DNA of 64,000 nucleotides from an uncultured Archangium sp. (GTDB taxonomy: Bacteria > Myxococcota > Myxococcia > Myxococcales > Myxococcaceae), in contig CAIVGN010000198.1 of the NCBI GenBank assembly GCA_903905455.1, positions 1-64,000 of the forward strand. The letters are read 5' to 3'. The translations under genes were made by a program, and so were the position numbers. Positions 36,507 to 47,875 of this stretch are shown here, in pieces. Position 1 is the stretch's first letter. Each line of letters starts with the position of its first letter. The notes under the pieces are model-generated. The model saw nothing but the letters and a program-made list of their open reading frames with translations, was not told where the DNA came from and did not search any database.

Positions 36507-37247
36507 ATGACCGTCTCTTCGATGCAGGTGCGCTACGGATCGCTCGACGAGTTTCGGGCGGCCTTCGTGGCTGAGATTTCCCGGGGCGGGCTGCTGGTGC
36601 GGGGCGCGGAGCTGGTCCACGCGCAGGCCGGGGCCGAGGTGCAGCTCACGGTGACCGTGGCCGGCGCTCCGCCGGTGCAGCTCGGGGCGCGCGTCGCGGC
36701 GGTGGTGCCCGGGGTGGGCGTGGCGGTGATGTTCCAGGGCGTGCCGGTGTCGCTGGCGACGCTCGCGGGCGGCGAGGCCCAGGTGGAGCCCGAGCTCGAG
36801 GGAGAGCTGGTGGCGGAAGAGGCGCCGGAGCCCGAGGCCCCCGTGGTGCCGGGCTCGCTCTTCGAGCGGCTCAAGAAGATGACCCACACCGAGAAGATGC
36901 AGCTGGCGCTCTCGGGCTCGCGCGACGAGCGGGCGGCGATCCTGCGCGACACCAACAAGGCGCTGCACCTCTTCGTGATGAAGAACCCGCGCATCGGCCT
37001 CGACGAGGTGCAGGCGGCGGCGAAGCTCCCCCAGCTCTCGCCCGACGCCATCAAGATGATCTGCGATCACCGCGAGTGGGGCACCAACCCCACCATCTGT
37101 TCCTGCCTGGTGCGCAACCCCAAGACCCCCATTCCGCTCGCGCTGCGCATGCTCGACCGGGTGCCGATGACGGAGCTCAAGGCCATCGCCAAGGGCGGGG
37201 CGCGCGACGCGCTGGTGCACGCGGCCCGCAAGAAGCTCGCGGGGTGA
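36507..37247 (+). CDS. PilZ-domain-like protein
   Basis: 246 aa. Residues about 1-85 look like a PilZ domain of the myxobacterial TIGR02266-like type: RYGSLDEFRAAFVAEISRGGL contains the (D/N/E)-x-S-x-x-G motif, but the canonical RxxxR c-di-GMP motif is not clear. An acidic linker (EAPEPEAP) leads to a C-terminal helical domain (about 115-246) with repeats such as LFVMKNPRIGLDEVQ and LVRNPKTPIPLALRML, resembling leucine-rich-variant repeats. Probably a c-di-GMP-linked or degenerate PilZ adaptor. It lies between the response regulator and the helicase gene. Confidence 0.75.
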   Translation: MTVSSMQVRYGSLDEFRAAFVAEISRGGLLVRGAELVHAQAGAEVQLTVTVAGAPPVQLGARVAAVVPGVGVAVMFQGVPVSLATLAGGEAQVEPELEGELVAEEAPEPEAPVVPGSLFERLKKMTHTEKMQLALSGSRDERAAILRDTNKALHLFVMKNPRIGLDEVQAAAKLPQLSPDAIKMICDHREWGTNPTICSCLVRNPKTPIPLALRMLDRVPMTELKAIAKGGARDALVHAARKKLAG

Positions 37248-37293
37248 ACCGCCTTCGTTGATTCCGCCGCGCGGGCGTGGTTCTGGGGAGGCT

Positions 37294-39792
<2,499 letters not shown>

Positions 39793-39872
39793 GCCGCGCA
39801 AAGCGGGTCTCGCACACCCCAGCCAGCTCCTGATCAGACGCACAACGCGTTCCTGTGTGGGTGCAACGATTG

Positions 39873-39903
39873 TTGGCGTGACCGCTGACGGAACTGTTAC
39901 ACC
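39873..39903 (+). promoter_or_regulatory. Putative promoter of the kinase operon
   Basis: TTGGCG (39873-39878) and an extended -10 TGTTACACC (39895-39903) with a 19-nt spacer. Start near 39910 would give a leader of about 29 nt holding AGAAGG at 39922-39927. A 12-mer here (39897-39908, TTACACCCGAAG) recurs in reverse orientation at 47891-47902. Confidence 0.45.
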
Positions 39904-39938
39904 CGAAGCGTCAAGTCGACGCAGAAGGTGCCTCATAC

Positions 39939-41720
39939 ATGGCCGATCTCAGTAACCCCTCCCGTCCCGGAGCGACCCCTCAACAGCCCGCAGAATCGCC
40001 CTCTGGGATGGGCAAATATCGGCTCATCGCCGAACTCGGTCGTGGCGGGATGGCTGACGTTTACCTCGCGGTCGCCGCAGGGCCGGGTGGCTTCAACAAG
40101 CTGCTGGTGATCAAGCAGCTGCGCATGGTCGACGACCCGTCGATGGTGACGATGTTCCTCGACGAGGCGAAACTCGCCGCGCGGGTCAGCCACCCGAACA
40201 TCGTGCAGACCTTCGAGGTCGCCCAGGAAGCGTCACGCGCGTACATGGTGATGGAGTTCCTCGACGGCCCGTCGCTCTCGCGCCTGCGTCGGGCCGCGGT
40301 GAAGCAGGGCGAGCGGGTGCCGCTGGGCATCGAGCTGCACATCATGCGCGAGGCGCTGCTGGGGCTTCACTCGGCCCACGAGCTGCGCGACTACGACGGG
40401 AAGCCACTCAACGTGGTGCACCGCGACTTCACGCCGCAGAACATCATGACCACCTATGCCGGCGACGCGAAGATCGTCGACTTCGGCATCGCCAAGGCGC
40501 TCGACCAGGAAGGCAAGACCTCCGCGGGCGTCTTCAAGGGCAAGCTGAGCTACGTGCCGCCCGAGCAGTTGATGGGCGCGGCGGTCGATCGCCGCACCGA
40601 CGTCTTCGCGGCCGGCGTGATGCTCTACGAGGCGGTGACCGGTGCTTCGCCGTGGCAGGGCAAGACCAACGCGCAGATCACCCACGAGCTGGCGAGCGGC
40701 AACATCCCGCGGCTCATGGAGAACGAAGACGCGCCCGCCGAGCTCGCGGCGATCATCGACCAGGCGATGGCCATCGATCCCGACGATCGCTACGAGACGG
40801 CCGATGAGCTGCGGCTGGCCCTCGACGAGTTCATTCGGGAGCACAAGCTCGAGCTCGATCGCGCCAAGCTCGGCACCTACGTCACCAGCGTGCTCGGCGA
40901 CGCCAAGGAGATCACCCGTCGCTTGATCGAGCACCGCCTGCGCGAGGTCAACTCGCTGCCCTCGGCGGAGACGCTCAACGTAGCGCTGCCCACGCTCGAC
41001 AGCCTCACGCCGTCGCCCGCGGCCAAGCAGGTCGGGCGATCGTTGCCGCAGATGATGGCGTCCGACCAGATGCCGGACACCGGCCGCGGTCCGTCACCCG
41101 ATCCGGTCTCGGTCGTCACCGTGGCCAGCCCCATGACGCGGGTGGTGCTCGGGGGCCTGGGCGTCGTGGTCCTGGCGCTGGTGGTGGTGGTCGGGTTCCT
41201 GGTGTCGCGCTCGCCCGCGCAGCCCGTGGCGGTGGTCGCGACGCCCGTGGTCGCACCCGCGGCCGTGACGCCTGCCCCGGCGCCGGTGGAAGTTCGCCCA
41301 GTGGTCGCCCCTGAGCCGGTCCCTGCCGCGCCCCCGGCCGAAGCGAAGCTGGTGACGATGCGCTTCAGCGCCTCGCCCTCGACGGCGCGGTTGTTCCTGG
41401 ACGCCCTGCAGCTGCCTTCAAACCCCTACGAGGGTTCCTTTCCCGCTGACGACCGTCTCCACGAGCTGCGGGCCTCGGCCCCTGGCCACGTCGAGGTGCG
41501 GCGCGGCATCGCGCTCGATCGTGACCTGTCGATCGACTTGACCCTCTCGAGGGAGGTCGCCGCGGGTACTGCTTCTCGGAGGCCGACGCCTCCGGCTCCC
41601 ACCCCGACGGCCCCCGCGAAGCCTGCGACGGGCAAGACCGATGACCCTGAATACTTCGCGCCCGCGAGCGGCGAGAAGAAGCAGCCCAAGCGCTCGCTGG
41701 ACAACGTCGAGTTCGAATGA
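39939..41720 (+). CDS. Membrane Ser/Thr protein kinase with extracytoplasmic PEGA-like domain
   Basis: 593 aa. Kinase domain about 27-300: Gly loop GRGGMADVYLA, Lys59 in VIKQL, Glu76, catalytic HRDFTPQN (161-168) and DFG (181-183), so it should be active; Phe-Thr replaces the usual Leu-Lys in the catalytic loop, as often in myxobacterial kinases (HRDVSPxN). After a juxtamembrane linker there is one transmembrane helix (about 402-423), a Pro/Val-rich spacer and a PEGA-like domain (about 475-535, SPSTARLFLDALQLPSNPYEG). Kinase domain in the cytoplasm, PEGA outside. Stop overlaps the next ATG (ATGA). Ends in an acidic tail. Confidence 0.92.
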   Translation: MADLSNPSRPGATPQQPAESPSGMGKYRLIAELGRGGMADVYLAVAAGPGGFNKLLVIKQLRMVDDPSMVTMFLDEAKLAARVSHPNIVQTFEVAQEASRAYMVMEFLDGPSLSRLRRAAVKQGERVPLGIELHIMREALLGLHSAHELRDYDGKPLNVVHRDFTPQNIMTTYAGDAKIVDFGIAKALDQEGKTSAGVFKGKLSYVPPEQLMGAAVDRRTDVFAAGVMLYEAVTGASPWQGKTNAQITHELASGNIPRLMENEDAPAELAAIIDQAMAIDPDDRYETADELRLALDEFIREHKLELDRAKLGTYVTSVLGDAKEITRRLIEHRLREVNSLPSAETLNVALPTLDSLTPSPAAKQVGRSLPQMMASDQMPDTGRGPSPDPVSVVTVASPMTRVVLGGLGVVVLALVVVVGFLVSRSPAQPVAVVATPVVAPAAVTPAPAPVEVRPVVAPEPVPAAPPAEAKLVTMRFSASPSTARLFLDALQLPSNPYEGSFPADDRLHELRASAPGHVEVRRGIALDRDLSIDLTLSREVAAGTASRRPTPPAPTPTAPAKPATGKTDDPEYFAPASGEKKQPKRSLDNVEFE

Positions 41721-42670
41721 TCCGCCCAATCCCGCTGATGATGTCGGTGGTGCTCCTTGCGAGCGCCGCCCAAGCTGCAGACCCCGCCGCAAACGAGGCC
41801 GCGAAGAAGCACTTCACGCGGAGCAAGGAGCTGTACGACGACGGTGACTTCGCCGCGTCGCTCAACGAGCTCGAGCGCTCCTACCAGGCGGTGCCCAACT
41901 ACAAGCTGCTCTACAACATGGGGCAGATCCAGGCCCAGTTGCAGAACCACGCCGGGGCGCTGCGGAGCTTCCGGCGGTTCCTCTCTGAGGGCGGCAACGA
42001 GATCATCGACGCGCGTCGCGGCGAGGTCCTCAAGGAGATCGACAAGCTGCGCACGCGCGTCTCGGAGCTCACCATCACCGTGAGCCAGCCCGGGGCCGAG
42101 ATCAGCGTCGACGACGTGGTGGTCGGAACCAGCCCATTGAGCGACCCCATCACGGTCAACGCGGGCAAGCGCAAGGTGAGCGCGACGCTGCCCGACTACT
42201 TCCCGGCGACGAAGCAGGTGGACGTGGTGGGGCTCGAGACGCCCCGCCTGGCCCTCGAGCTGCGCCCGCTGGTGACCTCCTCGGCGACGAGCTCCACCAC
42301 CGCGGCCCCGGCCGAGGCGGTGAAGGTCGAGCCTTCCAAGCCGTTCCGGCTCCCGGTCTGGGTGCCGTGGGCGGGGACCGTGGTGCTCGCCGGCGGTACG
42401 GCGGTGACCGCGGTGCTGGCCAACCAGGCGTCGCAGAAGCAGACGGCGCTGCTCAAGACCTACGGGGTGACGCGGCCGCAGCTCGACGCGGCGAGCGCCT
42501 CGACGCGCAACCTGGCGCTGACCACCGACATCCTCGCCGGCGTGACCGGCGCGGCGGCGGTGGGCTCGTTGCTCTTCACCTTGCTCCGCGCGCCGGAGCC
42601 CGCCCCCGCGGCGACCACCGTGCAGGTCGGCGTCGGCCCCAACTCTCTCGTCGTCAGCGGATCGTTCTGA
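41717..42670 (+). CDS. TPR- and PEGA-domain membrane protein
   Basis: 317 aa. A signal sequence (MMSVVLLASAAQAA) precedes TPR helices (residues about 28-105, KHFTRSKELYDDGDFAASLNE, YNMGQIQAQLQNHAGALRS) and a PEGA domain (about 115-185, ITVSQPGAEISVDDVVVG). Two hydrophobic segments follow (about 215-235 and 272-292), so the middle part is probably periplasmic with a membrane-anchored C-terminus. Its PEGA domain mirrors that of the kinase directly upstream, with which it overlaps by 4 nt. Common myxobacterial architecture, function unknown. Confidence 0.85.
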   Translation: MIRPIPLMMSVVLLASAAQAADPAANEAAKKHFTRSKELYDDGDFAASLNELERSYQAVPNYKLLYNMGQIQAQLQNHAGALRSFRRFLSEGGNEIIDARRGEVLKEIDKLRTRVSELTITVSQPGAEISVDDVVVGTSPLSDPITVNAGKRKVSATLPDYFPATKQVDVVGLETPRLALELRPLVTSSATSSTTAAPAEAVKVEPSKPFRLPVWVPWAGTVVLAGGTAVTAVLANQASQKQTALLKTYGVTRPQLDAASASTRNLALTTDILAGVTGAAAVGSLLFTLLRAPEPAPAATTVQVGVGPNSLVVSGSF

Positions 42671-42672
42671 TC

Positions 42673-42981
42673 ATGTCGCGAATTCTTCTCGTGGTGGGCG
42701 CCCTCGTGGCGCTCTCGGGCTGCTCGTTGATCGTCGAGCAGCGCAAGGTGCAGTGCTCCACCGATGCCGACTGCGTGGCCTTTGCCCCGCACCCCTTCTG
42801 CATCGAGGGCGTGTGCGTGGAGTCGGGCCTGGGGCCTGCGGGCTGCTTCGTGGGCGAGGCGTCGAGCGATCTCGACTACCTGAACCGGTGCTCGACCGGC
42901 TGCATCGAGTTCGACAACTGTGCGCGGCTCGGCTGGTGCGACGCCGCCGCGACTCTCCCTGCGATCCTCGCGAGGCCCTGA
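42673..42981 (+). CDS. Small Cys-rich lipoprotein
   Basis: 102 aa from the ATG at 42673. Lipoprotein signal LLVVGALVALSGC, then CSTDADCVAFAPHPFCIEGVC, the same Cys pattern as in the 28744 repeat protein, and a second Cys group (CSTGCIEFDNCARLGWC). It starts 2 nt after the TPR-PEGA stop and ends 3 nt before the next start, so it belongs to the kinase operon. Likely anchored in the outer or inner membrane, facing the periplasm. Confidence 0.75.
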   Translation: MSRILLVVGALVALSGCSLIVEQRKVQCSTDADCVAFAPHPFCIEGVCVESGLGPAGCFVGEASSDLDYLNRCSTGCIEFDNCARLGWCDAAATLPAILARP

Positions 42982-42984
42982 ACC

Positions 42985-44205
42985 ATGTCCCGCCAACTCT
43001 TCCTGACCCTGACCACCCTGGCGACCGGTGCCTTCGCGCAGACCGTGATGCCGACCGCCGGCTACAACTGCAAGGACGCCGCTGACGGGCGCGCGAACGT
43101 GATCTACGTCGCCGGCTCTTCGGCCATCAGGCCCTTCCTGGGCGTGGTCGCGGGCCTGGTGAAGGCCGACGGCTACACGCTGGTGTACCAGTCGCAGGGC
43201 TCGTGCACGGGCGTCGCGGCCATCCTCGACCCCGACGCCACCAAGCACCTCATCAAGGACATCCCCGCGGCGGCAGGCAAGGCAGCCAACTACGCGCTGG
43301 TGCTCAACGCCGATGGCACGGGCAAGGAGTGCTTCCTCGACCCGGCGGGCAACACCGTCGACGTCGGCGCTTCCGACGTGTTCGCCGATTCGTGCGGCTA
43401 CACCCTGGGGGCGGGCTTCAGCGACTTCGAGGGACCGGTGCAGCCGATGACCATGGTGGTCTCTGCGGTCTCGACGCAGCAGTCGATCAGCGCCGAGGCG
43501 GCGTACATGGTCTTCGGCATGGGCGGCAACGAGGGGAAGGCGACCCCGTGGACGGACCCGACCTACTACTTCGTGCGCAACGCCAGCTCGGGCACCCAGC
43601 AGATGGTCGCCCGCGCGGTGAAGGTGCCCGCGGACAAGTGGTGGGGCAAGGACCGTGGCGGCTCCGGCGCGGTGCGGACCGGCATGAAGACGCTGCTCGA
43701 CCAGGCGGGCGCAGAGAAGGGCATCGGCATTCTCTCGACCGACGTGGTCGACGACGAGCGCGGCAACCTGCGCGTGCTGGCCTTCAAGCCCTTCGGTGGC
43801 CTGTGCGCGTACCTGCCGGACTCGACGGCGACGAGCTTCGACAAGCGCAACGTGCGTGACGGCCACTACCCCATCTGGGGCCCGGTCCACTTCTTCGCCC
43901 AGACGAGCAGCGGCGTGCCCAGCGCGGCGGCCTCGTCCCTGGTGACGCGCTTCGCGGCCCCGAAGCTCGACCAGACCTTGATGGACGCCATCATCAAGAA
44001 GCACCTCGTGCCCAAGTGCGCGATGGCGGTGAAGCGCTCTGCGGAGATCGGCCCGTTCCAGAAGCGCGTCGCCACGGACTTCCGTTGCGATTGCTACTTC
44101 GAGAAGGTCGCCACGGGCGCGTCGAGCTGCGCGACCTGCACCACTGCGACGGACTGCCCGTCGGACGCGCCGGCCTGCAACTACGGGTACTGCGAAGCCC
44201 ACTGA
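42985..44205 (+). CDS. PstS-like periplasmic binding protein with Cys-rich tail
   Basis: 406 aa. Signal peptide MSRQLFLTLTTLATGAFAQ. The core resembles type II periplasmic binding proteins of the PstS group: NVIYVAGSSAIRPFLGVV at the start, QGSCTGVAAI, VDVGASDVFADSC and the later NASSGTQQMVARAV. Cysteines are more frequent than in PstS. The last 25 residues form a Cys-rich tail (CATCTTATDCPSDAPAC). No ABC permease or ATPase is near, so it probably serves sensing rather than transport. Last gene of the kinase operon, 3 nt after the lipoprotein. Confidence 0.7.
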   Translation: MSRQLFLTLTTLATGAFAQTVMPTAGYNCKDAADGRANVIYVAGSSAIRPFLGVVAGLVKADGYTLVYQSQGSCTGVAAILDPDATKHLIKDIPAAAGKAANYALVLNADGTGKECFLDPAGNTVDVGASDVFADSCGYTLGAGFSDFEGPVQPMTMVVSAVSTQQSISAEAAYMVFGMGGNEGKATPWTDPTYYFVRNASSGTQQMVARAVKVPADKWWGKDRGGSGAVRTGMKTLLDQAGAEKGIGILSTDVVDDERGNLRVLAFKPFGGLCAYLPDSTATSFDKRNVRDGHYPIWGPVHFFAQTSSGVPSAAASSLVTRFAAPKLDQTLMDAIIKKHLVPKCAMAVKRSAEIGPFQKRVATDFRCDCYFEKVATGASSCATCTTATDCPSDAPACNYGYCEAH

Positions 44206-44220
44206 AGGGGCGCCTCAAAA

Positions 44221-44265
44221 GGGCGTCAGGGCGCCGAGGCCTGACCTCGCGTATACCTGACGCCC
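44221..44265 (+). promoter_or_regulatory. Inverted repeat around the add promoter
   Basis: GGGCGTCAGG (44221-44230) and CCTGACGCCC (44256-44265) form a perfect 10-bp inverted repeat with a 25-nt spacer, ending 1 nt before the add ATG. A -10-like TATACC (44252-44257) lies next to the right arm. Inside is a smaller hairpin, CGAGG (44235-44239) and CCTCG (44245-44249), and a second CCTGAC (44240-44245) that could pair with the left arm instead. Confidence 0.6.
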
Positions 44266-44266
44266 C

Positions 44267-45424
44267 ATGCCTTCCTTCCACGACGACGACGGCCCGGTTG
44301 ATGGCGGTATCAGCAGCACGGCGTGGCATCCGCCCCCGCCCACCACGCTGCAGATCCCCAAGCTGGAGGTCACCGAGGAGCTGCTGCGCGCGCTCCCCAA
44401 GACCGACCTGCACTGTCACCTGGACGGCAGCATGCGGATCAAGACGATCCTCGAGCTGGCCGAAAAGCAGAAGGTGAAGTTGCCCTCGGACACCGAGGAA
44501 GGACTCTCCAAGGCGATCCACAAGGGCGAGATCTGCAAGAGCCTCGAGGACTACCTCGTGGCCTTCGACGTGACCTGCAGCGTGCTGCAGACCGAGGAGT
44601 CGCTGTACCGCGCGGCCCTCGAGCTGGGTCTCGACGCGGCGGCCGAGGGCGTGCGCTACCTCGAGGTTCGCTACGCACCGGTGCTGCACCAGGCGCGCGG
44701 GCTCAAGCTGACGCACATCATCGACTCGGTGCTCGAGGGGCTGCGCGCCGCCAAGCACCAGACGCGCATCAAGTACGGCGTCATCTTGTGCGGCATCCGC
44801 CACATGAGCCCGGAGACGAGCTTGCGGTTGGCCGAGCTGTGCGTGGCCTACAAGAACCGCGGCGTGGTGGGCTTCGACCTCGCGGGCGCGGAGGCGAACT
44901 TCCCGGCCAAGGAGCACCGCCAGGCGTTCCAGTTGATCCTCAAGAACAACGTCAACTGCACGGCCCACGCGGGCGAAGCCTACGGCCCGGAGTCCATCGG
45001 CCAGGCGCTGCACTACCTGGGCGCGCACCGCATCGGTCACGGCGTGCGGCTGCGCGAAGACGGGGATCTCCTCAACTACGTCAACGATCACCGCATCCCG
45101 CTGGAGTGTTGCCCTTCGTCGAACGTGCAGACGCGCGCGGTCGACGACATGAAGACCCACCCGCTGAAGTTCTATTTCGACTACGGCCTGCGGGTGACGA
45201 TCAACACGGACAACCGGTTGATCACCGACACCACGGTCAGCCGCGAGTACCTCATCGCGCACCAGGAGTTGGGGCTCTCGCTCGAAGATCTCACCACGAT
45301 CATGGTCTCGGGGTTCAAGAGCGCGTTCCTGCCGTTCCGCGAGAAGCAGGACCTGCTCAAGCAGGTCAACTCGGAGATCGACGCCACGCTCAAGGCGTTC
45401 GAGCGGAAGCAGGCGGCGAAGTAG
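44267..45424 (+). CDS. add: Adenosine deaminase family protein
   Basis: 385 aa. After a 35-residue unconserved start comes the metal-binding TDLHCHLDGS, then HAGEAYGPESIGQALHYLGAHRIGHGV and VTINTDNRLI, the four signature segments of adenosine/AMP deaminases with the zinc His residues, catalytic Glu and Asp. It converts adenosine (or a related aminated purine) to inosine. No ribosome site lies before the ATG at 44267; a transcript from the TATACC -10 would be nearly leaderless. The gene is separated from the kinase operon by a structured 61-bp gap. Confidence 0.92.
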   Translation: MPSFHDDDGPVDGGISSTAWHPPPPTTLQIPKLEVTEELLRALPKTDLHCHLDGSMRIKTILELAEKQKVKLPSDTEEGLSKAIHKGEICKSLEDYLVAFDVTCSVLQTEESLYRAALELGLDAAAEGVRYLEVRYAPVLHQARGLKLTHIIDSVLEGLRAAKHQTRIKYGVILCGIRHMSPETSLRLAELCVAYKNRGVVGFDLAGAEANFPAKEHRQAFQLILKNNVNCTAHAGEAYGPESIGQALHYLGAHRIGHGVRLREDGDLLNYVNDHRIPLECCPSSNVQTRAVDDMKTHPLKFYFDYGLRVTINTDNRLITDTTVSREYLIAHQELGLSLEDLTTIMVSGFKSAFLPFREKQDLLKQVNSEIDATLKAFERKQAAK

Positions 45425-45427
45425 CGA

Positions 45428-46759
45428 TCAGCGGGTCAGCAGGCGCCAGCCTCGCGCCGTGCGGACCTCTTTCCAGGCGGATGGAATCGGCCAGGTCTCG
45501 GGCACGAGCGCGAGCTGTGCCGTGGCCGGGAGCCCCTCGGTGCTGGCTGCGAGCCCGTCGATCAGCCACGGCGTGAGCCGGAGCTCGGCGGCGATGACGG
45601 CGATCTCTCGCCAGTGCGCCGCGGTGGGCGAGGCACCCACCAGCACCACGCTGTTGGCAGGCAGCGCCTCGAGATCGGCCGCGAAGTCGGTGCACGATGC
45701 GGCGCGCCCGCGGGGGCCGAAGGCGACGAAGGCGAGCACGGCGAGGGCGATGACCATGCCCCCTGCGAGCAGGGCGCGTCCCGGGCGTTGGATCAGCGGG
45801 GTGAGCCCGAGGGCCACCAGCAGCGCGAGCCCGGGGAAGACGATGAGCACGTGGTGCCAGAGCTTGCGCGAGGGGAGCATCAGCGCGACCAGGCACAGCA
45901 CCAACCACAGCGCCACGAGCCGCGCGCTGCGGTGCTCGTCCGGGCGCCTCGCCTGCCAGAGCCCGAGCGCCACGAAGGGAAGCCACGGCCAGAAGCGGGT
46001 GCCGATCGACGCGAGGGGAAAGAGGAGGCTGGTGCTCCCGTCGTTGCGCGTGCCGACGGCCGAGGCGAGGAGTTGGGCTTCGACGTAGCCGCTCCACCAG
46101 TCGCTGCCGAGGCCGTGCTCATGGAGCAAAAAACCGGCGGTCGGGACGAGGGCGACGAGGGTCGCGGCGGCGCCCCACGGCAGCCAGCGCAGGTCTCGCT
46201 CGAGGACGGCCCGGGCGACGGCGGCGCCCACGAGGGGCACGAGGCCGAACGGCCCCTTGATGAGCACGGCAAGGGTGGCGGCGACGGTCACCAGCACCCA
46301 CGCGGCCACCGAGCGCTTCGACGCGACGAGCACCGGGGCCGCGGCGAGCAGGGCGAAGAAGACCAGCGGCGGGTCGAGGTGGTGGCCCGCACCGTTGAGG
46401 ATGAACTGCTCGGTCGTCCCCAGCACCAGTCCCGCCAGCGCGCCGGTGTTCGCCTGTCCCAATCGTCTTCCCAGGTCGGCGACGAGGGCCACGGTGAGCA
46501 GGCTCCACAGCGCCGAGAGCCACGGCAGGCCGCGCTCACCGACCAGCTTGATGGTCACCGCCGAGGGCCACAGGCCGAAGGGCAGGTGCTCGCGGTAGTG
46601 CGCGTGCACGTTGGGCGTGTAGGCGAGGTCGAACCACGTGCCGTCGCGCACCATGTTGCGCGCGACCACCGTGTAGAGGCCCGCGTCGGAGTCGTCGTTG
46701 TGCCGCAGGCAGGCCACGGCGAGCACCACCGCGGCGAAGACGATGGCCGCGCGGGTCAC
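45428..46759 (-). CDS. GT-C family glycosyltransferase (ArnT/PMT-like)
   Basis: 443 aa from the GTG at 46759, overlapping the upstream stop as GTGA. About ten membrane helices. The first loop carries SDAGLYTVVARNMVRDGTW, equivalent to the catalytic Asp loop of ArnT and other GT39/GT83 enzymes, and IKGPFGLVPL resembles the conserved K-G-P of dolichyl-phosphate-mannose transferases. It should move a sugar from a polyprenyl phosphate to an acceptor outside the inner membrane. The C-terminal soluble tail is about 95 residues. Coupled to the PIG-V-like gene. Confidence 0.82.
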   Translation of the reverse strand: MTRAAIVFAAVVLAVACLRHNDDSDAGLYTVVARNMVRDGTWFDLAYTPNVHAHYREHLPFGLWPSAVTIKLVGERGLPWLSALWSLLTVALVADLGRRLGQANTGALAGLVLGTTEQFILNGAGHHLDPPLVFFALLAAAPVLVASKRSVAAWVLVTVAATLAVLIKGPFGLVPLVGAAVARAVLERDLRWLPWGAAATLVALVPTAGFLLHEHGLGSDWWSGYVEAQLLASAVGTRNDGSTSLLFPLASIGTRFWPWLPFVALGLWQARRPDEHRSARLVALWLVLCLVALMLPSRKLWHHVLIVFPGLALLVALGLTPLIQRPGRALLAGGMVIALAVLAFVAFGPRGRAASCTDFAADLEALPANSVVLVGASPTAAHWREIAVIAAELRLTPWLIDGLAASTEGLPATAQLALVPETWPIPSAWKEVRTARGWRLLTR

Positions 46760-47868
46760 GAGATGTACCGGCCGATGGAGAACTTCGAGATGCACACGAT
46801 GAGCAGCACCACGCTCACCGGGAACCACGCGCGCTGCCACTTCGGGTGCTCCTCGAGCCAGCCCCCGAAGCAGAACACCGCGGGGAAGCAGGCGAGCGCG
46901 TAGCGACCCAGGCCGATGAAGTCGATGCTCGAGACCAGCGGCATGCCGGCGACCACCACGATGTAGACCGCGTAGCCGATGCCCAGCCGCGTCCACGCGC
47001 GCTTGATCATCAACAGGCAGATCGAGATCAGCCCCAGGTGCATCAGCGAGCGGGGCAGGCGCTCGAAGAACCGGTCACCCATCAGCCAGTTCACCTTGAA
47101 CCACGTACGCGGACCGGGGGTCTGGTTCCAGTGCGTCTGGGTCTCGACGAAGGCCGTGGGCGTGCCGAACTTGAAGTACTGGTAGGCCATGTACGCGACG
47201 AGCCCGAGGCCCGCGAGCGCCGGGAGGAAGTCGACGACCCGCAGCGGCTTCTTCTCGCGCAGGCGCAGCTCGAGGCTCCGCACCAGCAGGCCGAGCACCA
47301 CGCCCGGGCCCACCGGCCTCGTCGCGGTGGCGAGCATGCCCAGCACCATGGTGAGCCAGTGGTTGCCCTTCTCGAGCGAGAGGAACGCGCCGCACACCAG
47401 CACGAAGAACAGCGCGTCGGAGTACACCGCGCCGTACAGGTAGAACGAGAGCGGCCACAGCGCGAGCACCCAGCCGGCGCGCCGCGTGGTGTGGGCCGGG
47501 GCGAAGTGGTTGCCCCACTTCCAGAACAGGAAGAAGCCGGTCGCGCCGAGCGCCGTGGTCAACAAGATGCCCGAGGCCAGCGGGCCGAAGCCCAGCTGCA
47601 TCACCCCGTGCATCAGCAGCGGGTAGAGCGGGAAGAACGCCACCGAGCTCTGCCGCGTGGGGTCGAAGAAGTACCCGTCGCGCGCGATGGACTCGTACCA
47701 CTGCGAGTCCCACCGGGCCCACATGTCGAGGAAGGGCCAGCTCGCGAGCTCGTCGCTGAAGCGGGTCACCGGGCCGCCTTCGACCACCAGGGAGATCCAC
47801 CCCACGATGGCGAGCCCCACCCAGATCGCCGCGAAGCGGATGAACAGTTCGGCTCGCGGGCGCCCCAT
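46756..47868 (-). CDS. PIG-V-like mannosyltransferase (GT-C)
   Basis: 370 aa from the ATG at 47868. Typical PIG-V features: the first loop WARWDSQWYESIARDGYFF, then FFPLYPLLMHGV, FYLYGAVYSDALFF and MLATATRPVGPGV, with about eight or nine membrane helices. In eukaryotes PIG-V adds the second mannose of the GPI anchor from dolichol-phosphate-mannose; bacterial homologues also occur in Actinobacteria. The gene overlaps the next GT-C gene by 4 nt and is divergent from the O-antigen-ligase-like gene with only 43 bp between. Confidence 0.85.
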   Translation of the reverse strand: MGRPRAELFIRFAAIWVGLAIVGWISLVVEGGPVTRFSDELASWPFLDMWARWDSQWYESIARDGYFFDPTRQSSVAFFPLYPLLMHGVMQLGFGPLASGILLTTALGATGFFLFWKWGNHFAPAHTTRRAGWVLALWPLSFYLYGAVYSDALFFVLVCGAFLSLEKGNHWLTMVLGMLATATRPVGPGVVLGLLVRSLELRLREKKPLRVVDFLPALAGLGLVAYMAYQYFKFGTPTAFVETQTHWNQTPGPRTWFKVNWLMGDRFFERLPRSLMHLGLISICLLMIKRAWTRLGIGYAVYIVVVAGMPLVSSIDFIGLGRYALACFPAVFCFGGWLEEHPKWQRAWFPVSVVLLIVCISKFSIGRYIS

Positions 47869-47875
47869 GCGGGCG

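Noticed and set aside
39793-39938. Sigma-54 promoter before the kinase operon
   Set aside because: No GG-N10-GC core with the expected TGGC and TTGC context was found here or in the other intergenic regions I checked.
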